A stretch of DNA of 64,000 bases from assembly GCA_963565915.1 (NCBI GenBank), contig OY751486.1, positions 372,001 through 436,000 on the forward strand, in the 5' to 3' direction. The DNA is from Entoloma clypeatum. Its lineage: Eukaryota; Basidiomycota; Agaricomycetes; Agaricales; Entolomataceae. The translations under genes and the position numbers were made by a program. Positions 19,890 through 29,592 of the stretch are shown one piece after another (the first letter of the stretch is position 1; each line of letters starts with the position of its first letter). Under the pieces are notes generated by a model. That model saw only the letters and a program-made list of their open reading frames with translations, was not told where the DNA came from and did no database searches.

Positions 19890-19903
19890 TAAAAGGGGGG
19901 TAA
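19890..19903 (+). promoter_or_regulatory. Gypsy E polypurine tract
   Basis: ATAAAAGGGGGGTAA lies directly before the 3' LTR and is the expected plus-strand primer for second-strand synthesis. Confidence 0.8.
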
Positions 19904-20459
19904 TGTTACACTTTTTCACCCTTCTCCTATGCACCATCACGCGACCCCTCAACCCTTGATCCCCATCACACCCTGTTTCACTTCACTCCGACGACCCTGG
20001 GACACGTGTCCCCTCTATCAGCGCTATGACTCATAATGACTCGGACCATTCTCCTTTTAGATACATTTTCACTTGTTATCTCTGACTCATGGCCTTGAGG
20101 CCTTATCTCTGACTCCTATGCCACAGCCCCTTGAAACATCTATCTAACCAATGGCTTATTTAGCTCCTGCGCAGCACCTACTTATTTATAGCTATAGGAT
20201 AAACATATATAAGACCTGTAACCTTAGAGTAGAGGTCCTTAGCTTGACCTAGGCAAACAACGCTTACTTGTCTATCACTTCGAACGCTCTCCAACTAAGT
20301 GCCTTGCGAGGACTTAGCTCTGCCTGACCCGAACCGAGTCGTCCTTCTGAGGAACTCGCTGATTGACCAAGTCGACCTATTGAGGGACTTGTTGTGGAAC
20401 CAGTTCGAACCCACGTGATCCGATCCTTGGACTTGTTGTTGTAGGCTATCGCCGTAACA
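19904..20459 (+). repeat. Gypsy E 3' LTR (556 bp)
   Basis: Same length as 13479-14034, with no difference noticed. Followed by the TSD GCACC at 20460-20464. Confidence 0.97.
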
Positions 20460-20464
20460 GCACC

Positions 20465-20522
20465 GAGCCGGGCCAATAAGTAAAAGTAATGATGTCATCC
20501 GCATACCGTAGAGTCCGTAACA
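20465..20522 (-). repeat. Gypsy A 5' LTR, second part
   Basis: Continues the LTR interrupted at 13478 (compare 8309-8365) and ends GTAACA. It includes the outer end of Gypsy A; the next bases (AAGGG) are not a TSD partner of the left flank. Confidence 0.85.
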
Positions 20523-20781
20523 AAGGGCAAGGAAACTGCAAGCCCTCACCCGATATGCTTTCAACACCCACATGAACAAAACATTAGCAGATGCCAGGCT
20601 GCCAAAGCTTCAAGGGCACAGCATACGCATCAGCACTGCTCTCAAATACCTCCTCAGAGGTCTCCCTTTCAACACCCTCAAATTGAAAGGTCGTTGGGCC
20701 GCCGACACCTTCACAGTCTACCTACGGGTGCATACCGAGATTATGGCACCATATATGCAAGACAATCAGAATCTCCATTGA
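20523..20781 (+). pseudogene. Tyrosine recombinase C-terminal fragment
   Basis: The frame reads LQGHSIRISTALKYLLRG, then LKGRWAADTFTVYLRVHTEI and MAPYM. The H-x-x-R block and the later Tyr in VYLR match the catalytic C-terminus of tyrosine recombinases found in DIRS/Crypton-type fungal elements. The N-terminal part is missing: the frame starts at the Gypsy A LTR boundary. Stop at 20779. Which element family it came from cannot be settled here. Confidence 0.65.
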
Positions 20782-21129
20782 GAATTCATATGTCACACTC
20801 TACCTCCTTTCACAAGGGCTTCCAACTAGTCTGAACGCAGTGACTAGGTCAATGGGGACGAGTTTCACAACATGCGTCACTATGCTTCTAATATTTTGGA
20901 GAGCTGCTCATCTCGTCCTGATTCCTAGATTCATTTCCAGCTGGAGCCCCTAGCGGGGTCTCACCCATATCATGCTATCACCACAAACATTGTAATTAGT
21001 TACAGATCAACTAATACATATGTTCTTTGTTACTTGTGCTGGAACAACAGAGCCAAAGACGCAAACATCCTGTTTGACCAGCATCCAGGAGTCCTGATCT
21101 GTCTGATGATTTGCTCCCACCATCAGTGA
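20782..21129. other. No gene recognised
   Basis: This stretch between the recombinase fragment and the next open frame has no domain, repeat or RNA that I recognise. It may be the 3' flank of the recombinase element. Confidence 0.5.
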
Positions 21130-21709
21130 ATGAATGTTCACCTGCTAGCTTTAGAAGTTTGTCTGTGGATCTACCCCCCTGTGTTGAATGATCACTCACC
21201 AGCCGATTTCAGCATTTCACCCACAGCAGCATCTGAAGGATTCAATGGCCCAGGAGATGGTGATGAAAATGGCGAAGAGGATCTGGAAGAGATTGAACAG
21301 ATCAACACAGCAATTGAAGACATGGTTGACCCAGATGAAGTTAATCAAGACGAGGCATGGGAAGAGAAGCTGAGGGAAAATGTATCTGATCCAAGGTGGA
21401 GCCACATCCATGGGATGAGTTGTGGAAGAAGATTTGAAAAGAAACAGCCAGAAGCTCTCACTCTCTCAGGTGAATCAGATGATGATTCTTGTCAATTTCA
21501 CCAATTTGCAATTGAAGGGGGTGACATGTATGGAGGCTAGCATTGAGATTTGTCAACAGTGGCATGAGGGTGAAGGGATTTGGTTCTCGTGGTGTGTTTG
21601 TGATCTTGCACACCATTATCAATCTTTGAGCAACTTCCAAAGGAGCACTGTGGTGGACTTTGCATGCATCGCTCATGGCTTCACAATGAAGCAGTCAGAT
21701 CTTGAGTGA
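21130..21709 (+). CDS. Unrecognised acidic ORF fragments
   Basis: The frame 21130-21540 (136 codons) has an acidic middle (DENGEEDLEEIEQINTAIED) and ends in a Ser/Asp patch. An overlapping frame, 21422-21709, continues with WHEGEGIWFSWCVCDLAHHY. The frame change suggests a decayed gene of mobile origin, but no family is recognised. Confidence 0.25.
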
Positions 21710-21720
21710 AGTCATATCTG

Positions 21721-22085
21721 TTTTTTTTTTTTTTTTTGGAGTCAACAATTTATATACCGGTACCTCGAGGGCAGTCCAGTTGCCTACTACTACAAGTTGG
21801 CAGTAAAGAATTTAACATGCATGTGGGCTAGCACAGAAATGTCCAAAAAATAGAAAAGACAACAGACACAATATGTAGAGAGAGATGACATACATGCAAC
21901 TGGATACTCCTTGAGGGGAGTATGACTCTAAGCGTCCCCATAACCAGTTCACACCTCCCCATCATTGCGGCCACAGCCAGAGGCAGGGGCTTTCCGACAA
22001 GTACTGGTTTTCCTGGTCAAGGGATATAAATGGAGGTCAAGCCCAGATGGCTCACCTCTCAAATATCGGGCCATGATCCAGCCCC
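21721..22085 (-). mobile_element. LINE-like 3' end with poly(A), minus orientation
   Basis: A T-run (21721-21737) marks a poly(A) tail on the minus strand. Reading minus from about 22085 gives GWIMARYLRGEPSGLDLHLY, matching the C-terminus of the plus-strand zinc ORF at 22591-23661. A short Cys/Arg-rich tail, a stop, a 3' UTR and the poly(A) follow. The same 3' UTR occurs at 24680-25019 in plus orientation. No ORF2 lies between the ORF1-like end and the poly(A). Confidence 0.7.
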
Positions 22086-22089
22086 AGTT

Positions 22090-22290
22090 AGTGTTTGAAA
22101 GTCCAGTCCAGTCCAGTTTTTTGCCCAAAAAATTAAGAACCTAAAACCAAGACTGGTTGAGTGGTTTCTCCAAAAAACTGAAACCAGGACTGGACTGGTC
22201 AAAGACTGGTAAACCATTCTTTCCTTTCTGAAAAAAGTAAACCAGGACTGGTTCAAACTGGTTTAAACTGGTTATTTTCCAATTTATTAT
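22090..22290. repeat. ACTGG/CCAGT-rich clustered repeats
   Basis: Many copies of CCAGTC, ACTGGT and their complements (for example AGTCCAGTCCAGTCCAG near 22101, then repeated GACTGGT). This pattern is typical of subterminal repeats of DNA transposons such as hAT. No terminal inverted repeat could be paired with confidence because an assembly gap follows. Confidence 0.45.
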
Positions 22291-22390
22291 AACTGTTTCA
22301 GAATATTATTTATGACACATTTCAAAACATTTTATAGAAGCTTTGATAAACAAAATCTATGTGAACTTATAAGAACCTGTGTAAACCACG

Positions 22391-22590
22391 NNNNNNNNNN
22401 NNNNNNNNNNNNNNNNNNNNNNNNNNNNNNNNNNNNNNNNNNNNNNNNNNNNNNNNNNNNNNNNNNNNNNNNNNNNNNNNNNNNNNNNNNNNNNNNNNNN
22501 NNNNNNNNNNNNNNNNNNNNNNNNNNNNNNNNNNNNNNNNNNNNNNNNNNNNNNNNNNNNNNNNNNNNNNNNNNNNNNNNNNNNNNNNNN
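22391..22590. other. Assembly gap (200 N)
   Basis: Exactly 200 Ns, probably a placeholder of unknown true length. It removes the N-terminus of the following ORF. Confidence 1.
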
Positions 22591-23661
22591 CCTCGTGCTG
22601 CTCAAGCACCTAGTGGCCCCCCGCCTCCTCCTCCCCCTGTGAACCCCCAACCTGGGCGGAACACACCTCCTGTTGCTAGGCGTCGCCCTTACAACACGAC
22701 CAACAGCCCCTCACGCCACTCCATCGTTGTTGTCGTGGATGCGAAGGATACTATGGTAGACCTTCTCCCACTTGCCACACGCATCTCTCGCCATGTTGAC
22801 TCATTCCAGAGCTCAATCATGGTCGAATCCCTCCGTCTGGCTTACGGTGGGCTCTGCCTCACCACAACCAGCGTCCCTTCCCCCTCCGACCTCTCCAGGT
22901 TGGAAACCTTCGTATGCTCCCTCGTTCCTGAAGGATCCACAGTCCGATGCGAGGTGCCTTCATCCCGCTCATTCTGTAAACTTGTAGGTGTCCCGTTTTA
23001 CCACGGTGGCAGACCTATCACCTCCAAGGACGCTGAAAGTGCCCTCCACTCTTCTGTCTTCAAAGACAGCATCCGCCTTGCGGCTCTGCCCCGGATCGTT
23101 CGTGATTCCAGGTGCGCCAACACATGCACCATTTATTTCGACATCTGGGACTCCCAAACTGGCTCCCGGATGAAGACTTTTGTCAACCGCTCCCTAAACT
23201 TGGGGACGGCGGTCTGCTTCTTTCGAAAGGCCTCCATGAAGATTGGTATGCCTCTCTGCACCCGCTGCTGTTTGTGGGGACATAACACGAACTTCTGCAA
23301 CTCCACGCACATATTCTGCCCCATTTGTAGGGGTCCTCACCGCGAAGAAAACCATCGCTCTCTTGCCACCTGCTGCAAGGGTCGCCCTGATGCGAACCCT
23401 CCCGTTCCTCCCACCGCTGAGGGGACTCCTTTTCCTCACAACGCTCATTGCAAGAACTGCAGCAAACCTCACGCTGCCAACTCTCCACGCTGTCAGTTTT
23501 GGCAGCACCGTTTCGACCGGGGCTGGATCATGGCCCGATATTTGAGGGGCGAGCCATCTGGGCTCGACCTCCATGTACGTCCCTTGACCGGTGATATGAC
23601 CGCTGTGCGGCTGTGCATGAAAATGCATAAATCCCACACTTTTATCAATAAAAGAATATAA
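22591..23661 (+). CDS. LINE ORF1-like protein with zinc knuckles, N-terminus in the gap
   Basis: Open from the gap to 23661. A Pro-rich segment (GPPPPPPPVNP) is followed by a folded region (VVVVDAKDTMVDLLPLATRI, FCKLVGVPFYHGGRPI) and three Cys/His clusters: CTRCCLWGHNTNFC, CPICRGPHREENH, and CKNCSKPHAANSPRC. This layout is that of ORF1 (nucleic-acid-binding) of Tad/L1-like LINEs in agarics; compare the LINE ORF1 at 34175-35668. The C-terminus diverges from its two relatives (21721-22085, 24650-25019) after SGLDLH and ends near AATAAA with no ORF2 downstream. Confidence 0.7.
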   Translation, partial: PRAAQAPSGPPPPPPPVNPQPGRNTPPVARRRPYNTTNSPSRHSIVVVVDAKDTMVDLLPLATRISRHVDSFQSSIMVESLRLAYGGLCLTTTSVPSPSDLSRLETFVCSLVPEGSTVRCEVPSSRSFCKLVGVPFYHGGRPITSKDAESALHSSVFKDSIRLAALPRIVRDSRCANTCTIYFDIWDSQTGSRMKTFVNRSLNLGTAVCFFRKASMKIGMPLCTRCCLWGHNTNFCNSTHIFCPICRGPHREENHRSLATCCKGRPDANPPVPPTAEGTPFPHNAHCKNCSKPHAANSPRCQFWQHRFDRGWIMARYLRGEPSGLDLHVRPLTGDMTAVRLCMKMHKSHTFINKRI

Positions 23662-24649
23662 TGTTGCTCCCATTAAACACATTCTATTGGAACTGATGGT
23701 ACTACTGGCTACCTAGAGAGTCTACATACCACTGGACCACCTTTAGTCATGATCATGGGAACAGTCACATTCTGAGGGCTTAACCATAGACTTGACACAA
23801 TAATTCTATTCTTAATGGATAAGACCATTGAGGGGACCCAACATTAATACCAATATTCTATGGTCTATCACCCTATCCATTGACTATTACTATATATGGA
23901 CAATCGGAGGCATGGGGGATTTATTATCTCGAACGCGACGCACTGTACCGAACGCATCACAGAACAAGGCGGCCGATCACTGATGCCGTGATGCCGAGCC
24001 ATGTGAACTTACCGGAAATAGAATGCACCCTGGAAACGGGGTCGTTAATCGCTTTTGATGGACAGGATCCGGTCCTGACACTTCGGACCCTTGATCGATG
24101 GCAACCAGGGATTTGATCGTCCTGATCAATATTGATGCGGCGCTCTAGAATGCTCGCGCGTGGACGTATTGACAACACTCCGCTCCGCTATTGTCTGTAA
24201 CCCTCTCAACGAATGGAAAACTTATGGAAATAACATATACCAAGCTTCGGAAGGCAGTTACCTATTTGATTTCGGACATTTACTTGTGATAAACTTTATT
24301 TATTTTTGAATGCTCTCTGTGTATAAAGGCCTGTAGTTTTCTGCCATGTACAGTAGATTAGAAAGGCCCCCCAGCCAGATCCAATCCCTCTCTCTCTCTC
24401 AGTGATTGATTGAGTGGTTAGATTTTCTAAGTCTCATCCAAAGGGAGTCTCAGTGAACCCTGAGGAAACTCAATCTCATATTATTATTCTACTCGATCAA
24501 AACCCTTGATCGTCGACGCACGACCTCGCGACGACTTTCTACAAAAGACAAACGAGTCTAACTACTTACAAAATAAGTGGTTAAGTTCCCGCCACCCTTG
24601 AACTATTTGTTGAGGAGTTGTGAGGGGTTTTGTGGTGTTTTTGCACCGC
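23662..24649. other. No gene; promoter-like AT-rich tract
   Basis: No domain recognised. TATAAAGG at 24322-24329 is followed by a C/T-rich stretch (CTCTCTCTCTC near 24397). The layout resembles an LTR (TGTTG at 23662, TTACA near 24568), but no second copy or TSD was found, so a solo LTR is only a possibility. Confidence 0.3.
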
Positions 24650-25019
24650 GGGCCGCTCGTCAAGTCCCATCTTCTCACCGGGGAAACTGGTACTCGTCGG
24701 AAAGCCCCTGCCTCTGGCCGCGGCCGTGACGATGGGGAGGTGTGAACTGGTCATGGGGACGCTTAAAGTCATACTCCCCTCAAGGAGTATCCAGCTACAT
24801 GTATGTCGTCTCTTTCTACATATCATGTTACTTTTGGTGTATGCTCTCCTCTGTATTCCTTTGATTGCATCTTATTGCTGTACCGTCTTTTCTATTTTTT
24901 GGACATTTCTGTGCTAGCCCACACGCACGTTAAAATTCTTTACTGCCGACTTGTAGTAGTAGGCGACCGGACTGCCCTCAGGGTACCGGTATATAAATTG
25001 TTGACAAAAAAAAAAAAAA
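24650..25019 (+). mobile_element. LINE-like 3' end with poly(A), plus orientation
   Basis: From about 24687 the sequence matches the minus-strand copy at 21721-22070, with shared blocks CGGAAAGCCCCTGCCTCTGG, ACTCCCCTCAAGGAGTATCC and GGTACCGGTATATAAATTGT. It ends in an A-run (about 25006-25022). It is truncated at its 5' side near 24650. Confidence 0.75.
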
Positions 25020-25022
25020 AAA

Positions 25023-25311
25023 AGATATTCAAACTGAGGAACTACAGGTATGGTACGAGCTTAAATATCTAAATGTGATTACTTTACGGAGATGGTCGGA
25101 ATAGGTCCGGAGTTGTGGCGTAAGTTGCCAACAACTGTAACAAACATCGGAGATGTCGGTTAGCGGACCATGCGGAAAAGGCAATGCATAAGTAAACGGA
25201 AATATGAATATGAAATGCACAATGGCAACGTGCAGAGACGTGGAGGTAACGGATGTCTGGAATGTCGGAGGACAATCAGAGTGAATCAGAGATTCGGAGA
25301 CGGATATAACA
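25023..25311 (-). repeat. Partial LTR of the Gypsy B family
   Basis: The minus strand matches the first about 290 bp of the Gypsy B LTR (50555 onward), from TGTTATATCCGTCTCCGA to CTGAGG, with scattered substitutions. It abuts the poly(A) tail of the LINE-like fragment. There are no internal sequences. Confidence 0.8.
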
Positions 25312-25928
25312 TGAACGACATCCAAATTGGTGAGAGCCAAGTGAGAACTTGAAGAAGTCCGCTCGAGTCCCACAACGTGAAGTGACCATGAGAGATTCCT
25401 GTGAATGTGTGAACAGAGGGCCATGGGCATACCATCATCTGGAGGAACAAAGTGCTCACCCTTGCAACAATGTGAGCCTCAGAGGTGATCAAAATCAATG
25501 GAATTGAAGTTGATTGACCATAATGGAAAAAAAATTGATGAAAACGGGGGCGGTTCCTACTGGGGGTCATGGGTTACTCCCCGTACGGGTACAAGTACTG
25601 GGAGAGCTCTGGGTACCCGCGGAACTACCCATGCTATTGCCTAGCCCCAATGATCCTCCCTGCCATGCCACGTCACAGGATGCACCCAGATGCGCCCACC
25701 CTGACACCTGTGTGTCACCACAAGCAGGGAGCGCTCGCTGCAGACCCATGCACCCTTATCACATCCTGCATGCTTCATGCCACCACAGCCCTAGTACCGC
25801 CAATGCTCGCCATGTCCCCTCCCTTCCCTTGTCATACCGTACCCCCTTGCCTCGTACCTCCCCCTGCCTTATGCGGGGGGTTATTAATTATTATTATTTT
25901 GTATCTATCACATCCCCCCCACCTTATG
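25312..25928. other. No gene recognised
   Basis: Open frames here overlap one another and show no domain. The segment around 25570-25650 is rich in GGGTAC/GTACCC words and may be the end of a DNA transposon. The right part is C-rich. Confidence 0.4.
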
Positions 25929-26205
25929 ATACAGGTATTAGTTATCAGATATCAGGTATTGGGTATAAAGGTATTAGGTATCAGGTATCAGGTATCAGGT
26001 ATTAGTTATAAAGGTATCAGGTATTGGGTATTAGTTATAAAGGTATTAGGTATTAGGTATCAGGTATTGGGTATAAAAGTATTAGGTATCAGGTATTATA
26101 AATGTATCAGGTATCAGGTATTAGTTATAAAGGTATCAGGTATCAGGTATCAGATATTCGTTATAAAGGTATCAGTTATAAAGGTGTCAGGTATTATTTA
26201 GTATC
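25929..26205. repeat. Minisatellite with GGTATYAGGTAT-type units
   Basis: Irregular tandem units of GGTATTAG, GGTATCAG and TTATAAAGGTATCAG fill this tract. The open frames across it are repeat artefacts. Confidence 0.9.
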
Positions 26206-26556
26206 TATACGAGGCAATAATGATCCCAGCCTAACCAGTTAACAGCAGACACTAACACCAAACCTTAACACGTCACATATGACACATGTTTTGATCTGTT
26301 TGTTTGGTTATGTATTAAATTTACTCAGCAGGGGATTGATACAGTGGGTGCGGACAGCAGGTATGAACAGATACAGCAGGTACGGACAGCAGGTATGAAT
26401 AGATACAACAGGTACGGACAGCAGGTACAGCAGATACACGTTTTGGACCTCGTATCTGTGGAGGGCATAAGGTATTCCGACCCGCCATATAAGTAGGTGC
26501 TCCTTCTTGTCTAGAAAGGGGTGTTACCTCAATCCTGAAGTCCGATTTGAATCTGG

Positions 26557-26800
26557 TGAGCGCTGTGTGGCGTTTTTCTCTCACAGATGACAGTTCGTGT
26601 GAACGTGGTGGACAATAGGCAGAGTCAGTTGACCCATGGAACAATAGTTCTATTGTTCTATGGATGACTAAACCGATTGCCGTATTCGGACCTGATGAGG
26701 CCTTTAAAGGCCGAAATAGGATCCTGGACTTTCCCCAAGTCCTATTGTCCACTCGGCACAGGCCCCCAGTCGCTTCCTTCCCTCCATCGTCCCTTGGCGA
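26557..26800 (+). repeat. Palindromic LTR-like repeat, copy 1
   Basis: Shares its sequence with 28022-28250: ACAATAGGCAGAGTCAGTTG, a long hairpin, GACCTGATGAGGCC, AAAGGCCGAAATAGGATCC, and CCTATTGTCCACTCGGCACA. It contains a 30-bp palindrome at 26634-26663 (CCATGGAACAATAG / CTATTGTTCTATGG, one mismatch). The two copies bracket an RNase H fragment, so LTR remnants are the simplest reading. Confidence 0.65.
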
Positions 26801-26831
26801 CGGAAATACTAACCCCTAACCCAGCTCCCTC

Positions 26832-26975
26832 AAGTGGTTCTCGCGCCCAACAGTCCCAACTCATGACCAATGGCCTCCATTCATGCCAAACAGCTTCGAC
26901 CAGCGCCCAACACCCACTACTGGAGCCCAAAGGCCCTCTCTCATGCCCAAAGGCCTCAACTCACGCCCAATGTAT
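26832..26975. repeat. Degenerate GCCCAA minisatellite
   Basis: Units of about 18-22 bp with GCCCAACA/GCCCAAAGGCC cores. Same family as 29593-29878. Confidence 0.6.
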
Positions 26976-27159
26976 TACAATTTCCTGAGCACATGACCTA
27001 TTCCAGACATATGACCTAATTGACATACATAATGTAGTTGTAAGACATTCGGTAGTTTCAAGCTGGTTAATACCACTGCCTTCATCTTCTTGCTTGAGCG
27101 ATCCAGGGCAGTGCGGCATGCCTGGATTGTTGTGAAATGGAAACCAGTTGCATTTATGT

Positions 27160-27530
27160 CTCAATCACTTAATGAGGCGGAACGAAATCATGAAGTTTAT
27201 GATCGTGAACTTCTAGCTATCATGTCCGGATTGGCAGAGTGGTGACAGTACCTTTGCAGAACTAAGAAACCATTTGAGATCTGGACAGATCATAAAAATC
27301 TAGAATATTTTTGAAAACTGCAGAAATTAACCGACGTCAAGCGTGATGGGTTTCAGACTTACAATACTATGATTTCACTCTTGAACACCATCCAGGAAGC
27401 TCTATGAGCAAAGCCAATGCCCCATCGAGATGACCAGACCATGAGATGGGGGAAGAAGATAATGAAAACATCATACTTCTGAAACCAGAACTTTTTCATT
27501 TTTCAAACTTCACCTTGGAGGGGATTGATC
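27160..27530 (+). pseudogene. Gypsy RNase H fragment
   Basis: Reads [20 protein letters not shown], then EIWTDHKNLEYF, NRRQA, DLQYYDFTLEHHPGSSMSK and the acidic tail EEDNENIILLKPELFHF, with several stops. This is the C-terminal part of Ty3/Gypsy RNase H and the start of the integrase linker. A palindrome (GAAGTT..AACTTC, around 27190-27211) lies in the coding sequence, as in the element at 1-8 kb. Confidence 0.8.
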
Positions 27531-27770
27531 AGTCCTGTCCTGCCCTTTCCTGTCCTGTTCTGTTCTTTCCTTTTCTGTTCTGTCCTGTTCTTTCCTGTCC
27601 TGTTCTGTCCTTTCCTGTCCTGTCCTTCCCTGTCCTGGACTTGATGGGATTGATCAGTCCTGTCCTGTCCTGTCCTGTCCTTCCCTGTTTGGTTCTTTCC
27701 TGTGATGGGATTGATCAGTTCTGTCCTGTTCTGTCCTTTCCTGTCATGATTCTGTCCTGGATGGGACTGG
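27520..27770. repeat. TGTCC/TTCC microsatellite-like tract
   Basis: Repeated TGTCCTGTCC, TTTCCTGTCC and TTCTGTCC words with GATGGGATTGATCAG interspersed three times. The open frame here is low complexity. Confidence 0.85.
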
Positions 27771-28021
27771 AATCAACTGTTGATTCCAAATGTTATACAG
27801 GCAGGTGGTTTCCGTACTTGTTCGTACATGTTACTGGGTATCGGTCTGGTTTTTTGTTGTGTATCCTTTGGTATAGTGTTCTTCGTCTTCAGAGTTCTTC
27901 AGACTTTGATTTGGGAACGATACGCTATATCGGTTCACTGTGGTGCGCCGGTCTGTCGGTTTGATGAGGATTCCCCATAGCCTTACCCTTGCAGGGTCCT
28001 AACGGACCCTGTTCGGTTCCG

Positions 28022-28370
28022 GGCTGTGTGGCGGCTTCCCTGTCACGCCGCTGTCAGACTAGGCCCAAAAGTGAACAATAGGCAGAGTCAGTTGACCCAG
28101 AGAACAATAGTCTTATTGTTCTCTGGAATGACTCAATCGATTGCCGTATTCAGACCTGATGAGGCCTATAAAGGCCGAAATAGGATCCCGGACTTATCCC
28201 AAGTCCTATTGTCCACTCGGCACAGGCCCCACAGTCGCCCCTTTCTTAGTCCTTCTTAGTGAAGAAACTACTATCTCCCCTAACCCCTAGGCCCCACAGT
28301 CGCCCCTTCCTTAGTCCTTCTTAGTGAAGGAACTACTACTACCCCTAACCCCCTAACCCCTTAACCAACT
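28022..28370 (+). repeat. Palindromic LTR-like repeat, copy 2, with a short tandem duplication
   Basis: Homologous to 26557-26800. The hairpin is CCAGAGAACAATA (28097-28109) and TATTGTTCTCTGG (28114-28126), a perfect 13-bp arm. After it, a block beginning AGGCCCCACAGTCGCCCC is repeated in tandem (28209 onward and 28290 onward, about 80-bp period). Confidence 0.65.
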
Positions 28371-28379
28371 AAGCCACAG

Positions 28380-29592
28380 AACCATGGTAATTTCTTGCTC
28401 ACTCACTCTACATACCCACTTTTTCACTTCCCAAATAGGCCACTTCCCAAATAGGCACAACCAGCCAAAAAAGACAAAAGGTGTGTGTGCACCCCCTCTG
28501 CCTCGATCACATGTAGACACAGGCTTTTTTCTTTAAAATCTATAAATATATTGTAACCTTTTCAACATGTGTGTCCCTCATTGCAAGGTCAGTAATGGGT
28601 GGATGCATTGTTTCAACATTGGATGACGCGCATCACGCACACATCAAATGTGTCAAATACATGTAAACAAATCCCCAAAAACATCGCACATCTGCTTATT
28701 ATGTCTACACAGGAACAAGTAAGGGTTTCTACTATATCAATTATGTAGAAGTGGAGTATATCTCACTCAATATGTATTGCTTTTCTGAACTTTCGCCACA
28801 GATTTTAAGTTATAGAGGTGCCGTGCTCTACAACAAATAATAGTAAACAATGTGCAAAATGCATCGCACAGGCGCGCGCAGTGCCTTCCTCATGGCCTAA
28901 TAATAGTTTGAAGAGATAGAACTACTTATGGGATATGTATTCACCTTCTGGCACACTTTATATAATTTTTAGAAGTCTAGATAAGATAGAAATAAGGAAA
29001 TTTGCAGATTTCAGAAAAATTGCTATATCTCCCCAAGGAATGAACCAAATTTGAAAAACAAATGTGCTATAAGATCCCCTGAATGTGGAGAATCCAAAGC
29101 TGGAATAAAAGTTTTTGGTCAAATTTTCGATCTATTTTGCTCATATTCACCTTATTAAGTCCTTGAATTTTACTTGAAGGGTCTGGATAGGTTTACATAC
29201 AATGTTTCAATAGTATATGTACAGTATATTCGGAGTACAAGTGTTGTGGAAAGGAGGAAGCCAGGAAATGTTGTCTTTTGTGTTTGAAAATACCATGCCA
29301 TACTGTTCATCACGATTTACAGTGTGGTTTGATGTATCATTTTGCAGTACAGACTTTCTACCATACATAGCTGATGTATTTTACTTTATATATACTTACT
29401 ATAAGTTTCTAAATATCTCTACATAAGTTAAGATCTGTTTTAAGGCTTGTGGTGCCACAGTTTGGACATTGAGGGTGCAAGTTTTGACAATGTGCATTGC
29501 TTGGCACTGACTGCCAAGCGCTCTCGGCAATCGCCAAAAGTTGCACCATAAGTCGACAGACAGCCAACGAAACATTCCCACCAGTTTTTTTA
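28380..29592. other. AT-rich stretch, no gene recognised
   Basis: No open frame with a recognisable domain and no strong repeat on either strand. The AT-rich composition differs from the flanks. It could be the interior of a decayed transposon. Confidence 0.4.

Larger units (their letters stand above)
13479..20459 (+). mobile_element. Gypsy E: complete chromodomain Ty3/Gypsy element
   Basis: This 6981-bp element has 556-bp LTRs with no difference seen by eye, a perfect TSD GCACC (13474-13478 and 20460-20464), a self-priming PBS, intact gag, intact 1231-codon pol, an extra ORF3 and a polypurine tract. It is inserted in the 5' LTR of Gypsy A in the opposite orientation. Equal LTRs and open frames imply a recent insertion; it may be capable of transposition. 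Confidence 0.97.
7995..20522 (-). mobile_element. Gypsy A: defective chromodomain Ty3/Gypsy, split by Gypsy E
   Basis: LTRs lie at 7995-8365 and at 13165-13478 plus 20465-20522; the latter is interrupted by Gypsy E. The minus-strand order is LTR, primer site, gag, protease, RNase H end, integrase, chromodomain, ORF3, LTR. The RT domain is missing, the integrase has an internal deletion, and the gag-protease junction is tandemly duplicated. The outer flanks (ATTAC before 7995, AAGGG after 20522) do not match, so there is no TSD. This suggests the two LTRs were brought together by recombination. Confidence 0.85.

Noticed and set aside
23662..24568. Solo LTR (TGTTG..TTACA) with a TATA box
   Set aside because: No second copy, no matching inverted termini and no target duplication could be found in the window.
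25569..26201. 210-codon plus-strand ORF
   Set aside because: Its second half is translation of the GGTATYAG minisatellite; the first half has no domain.
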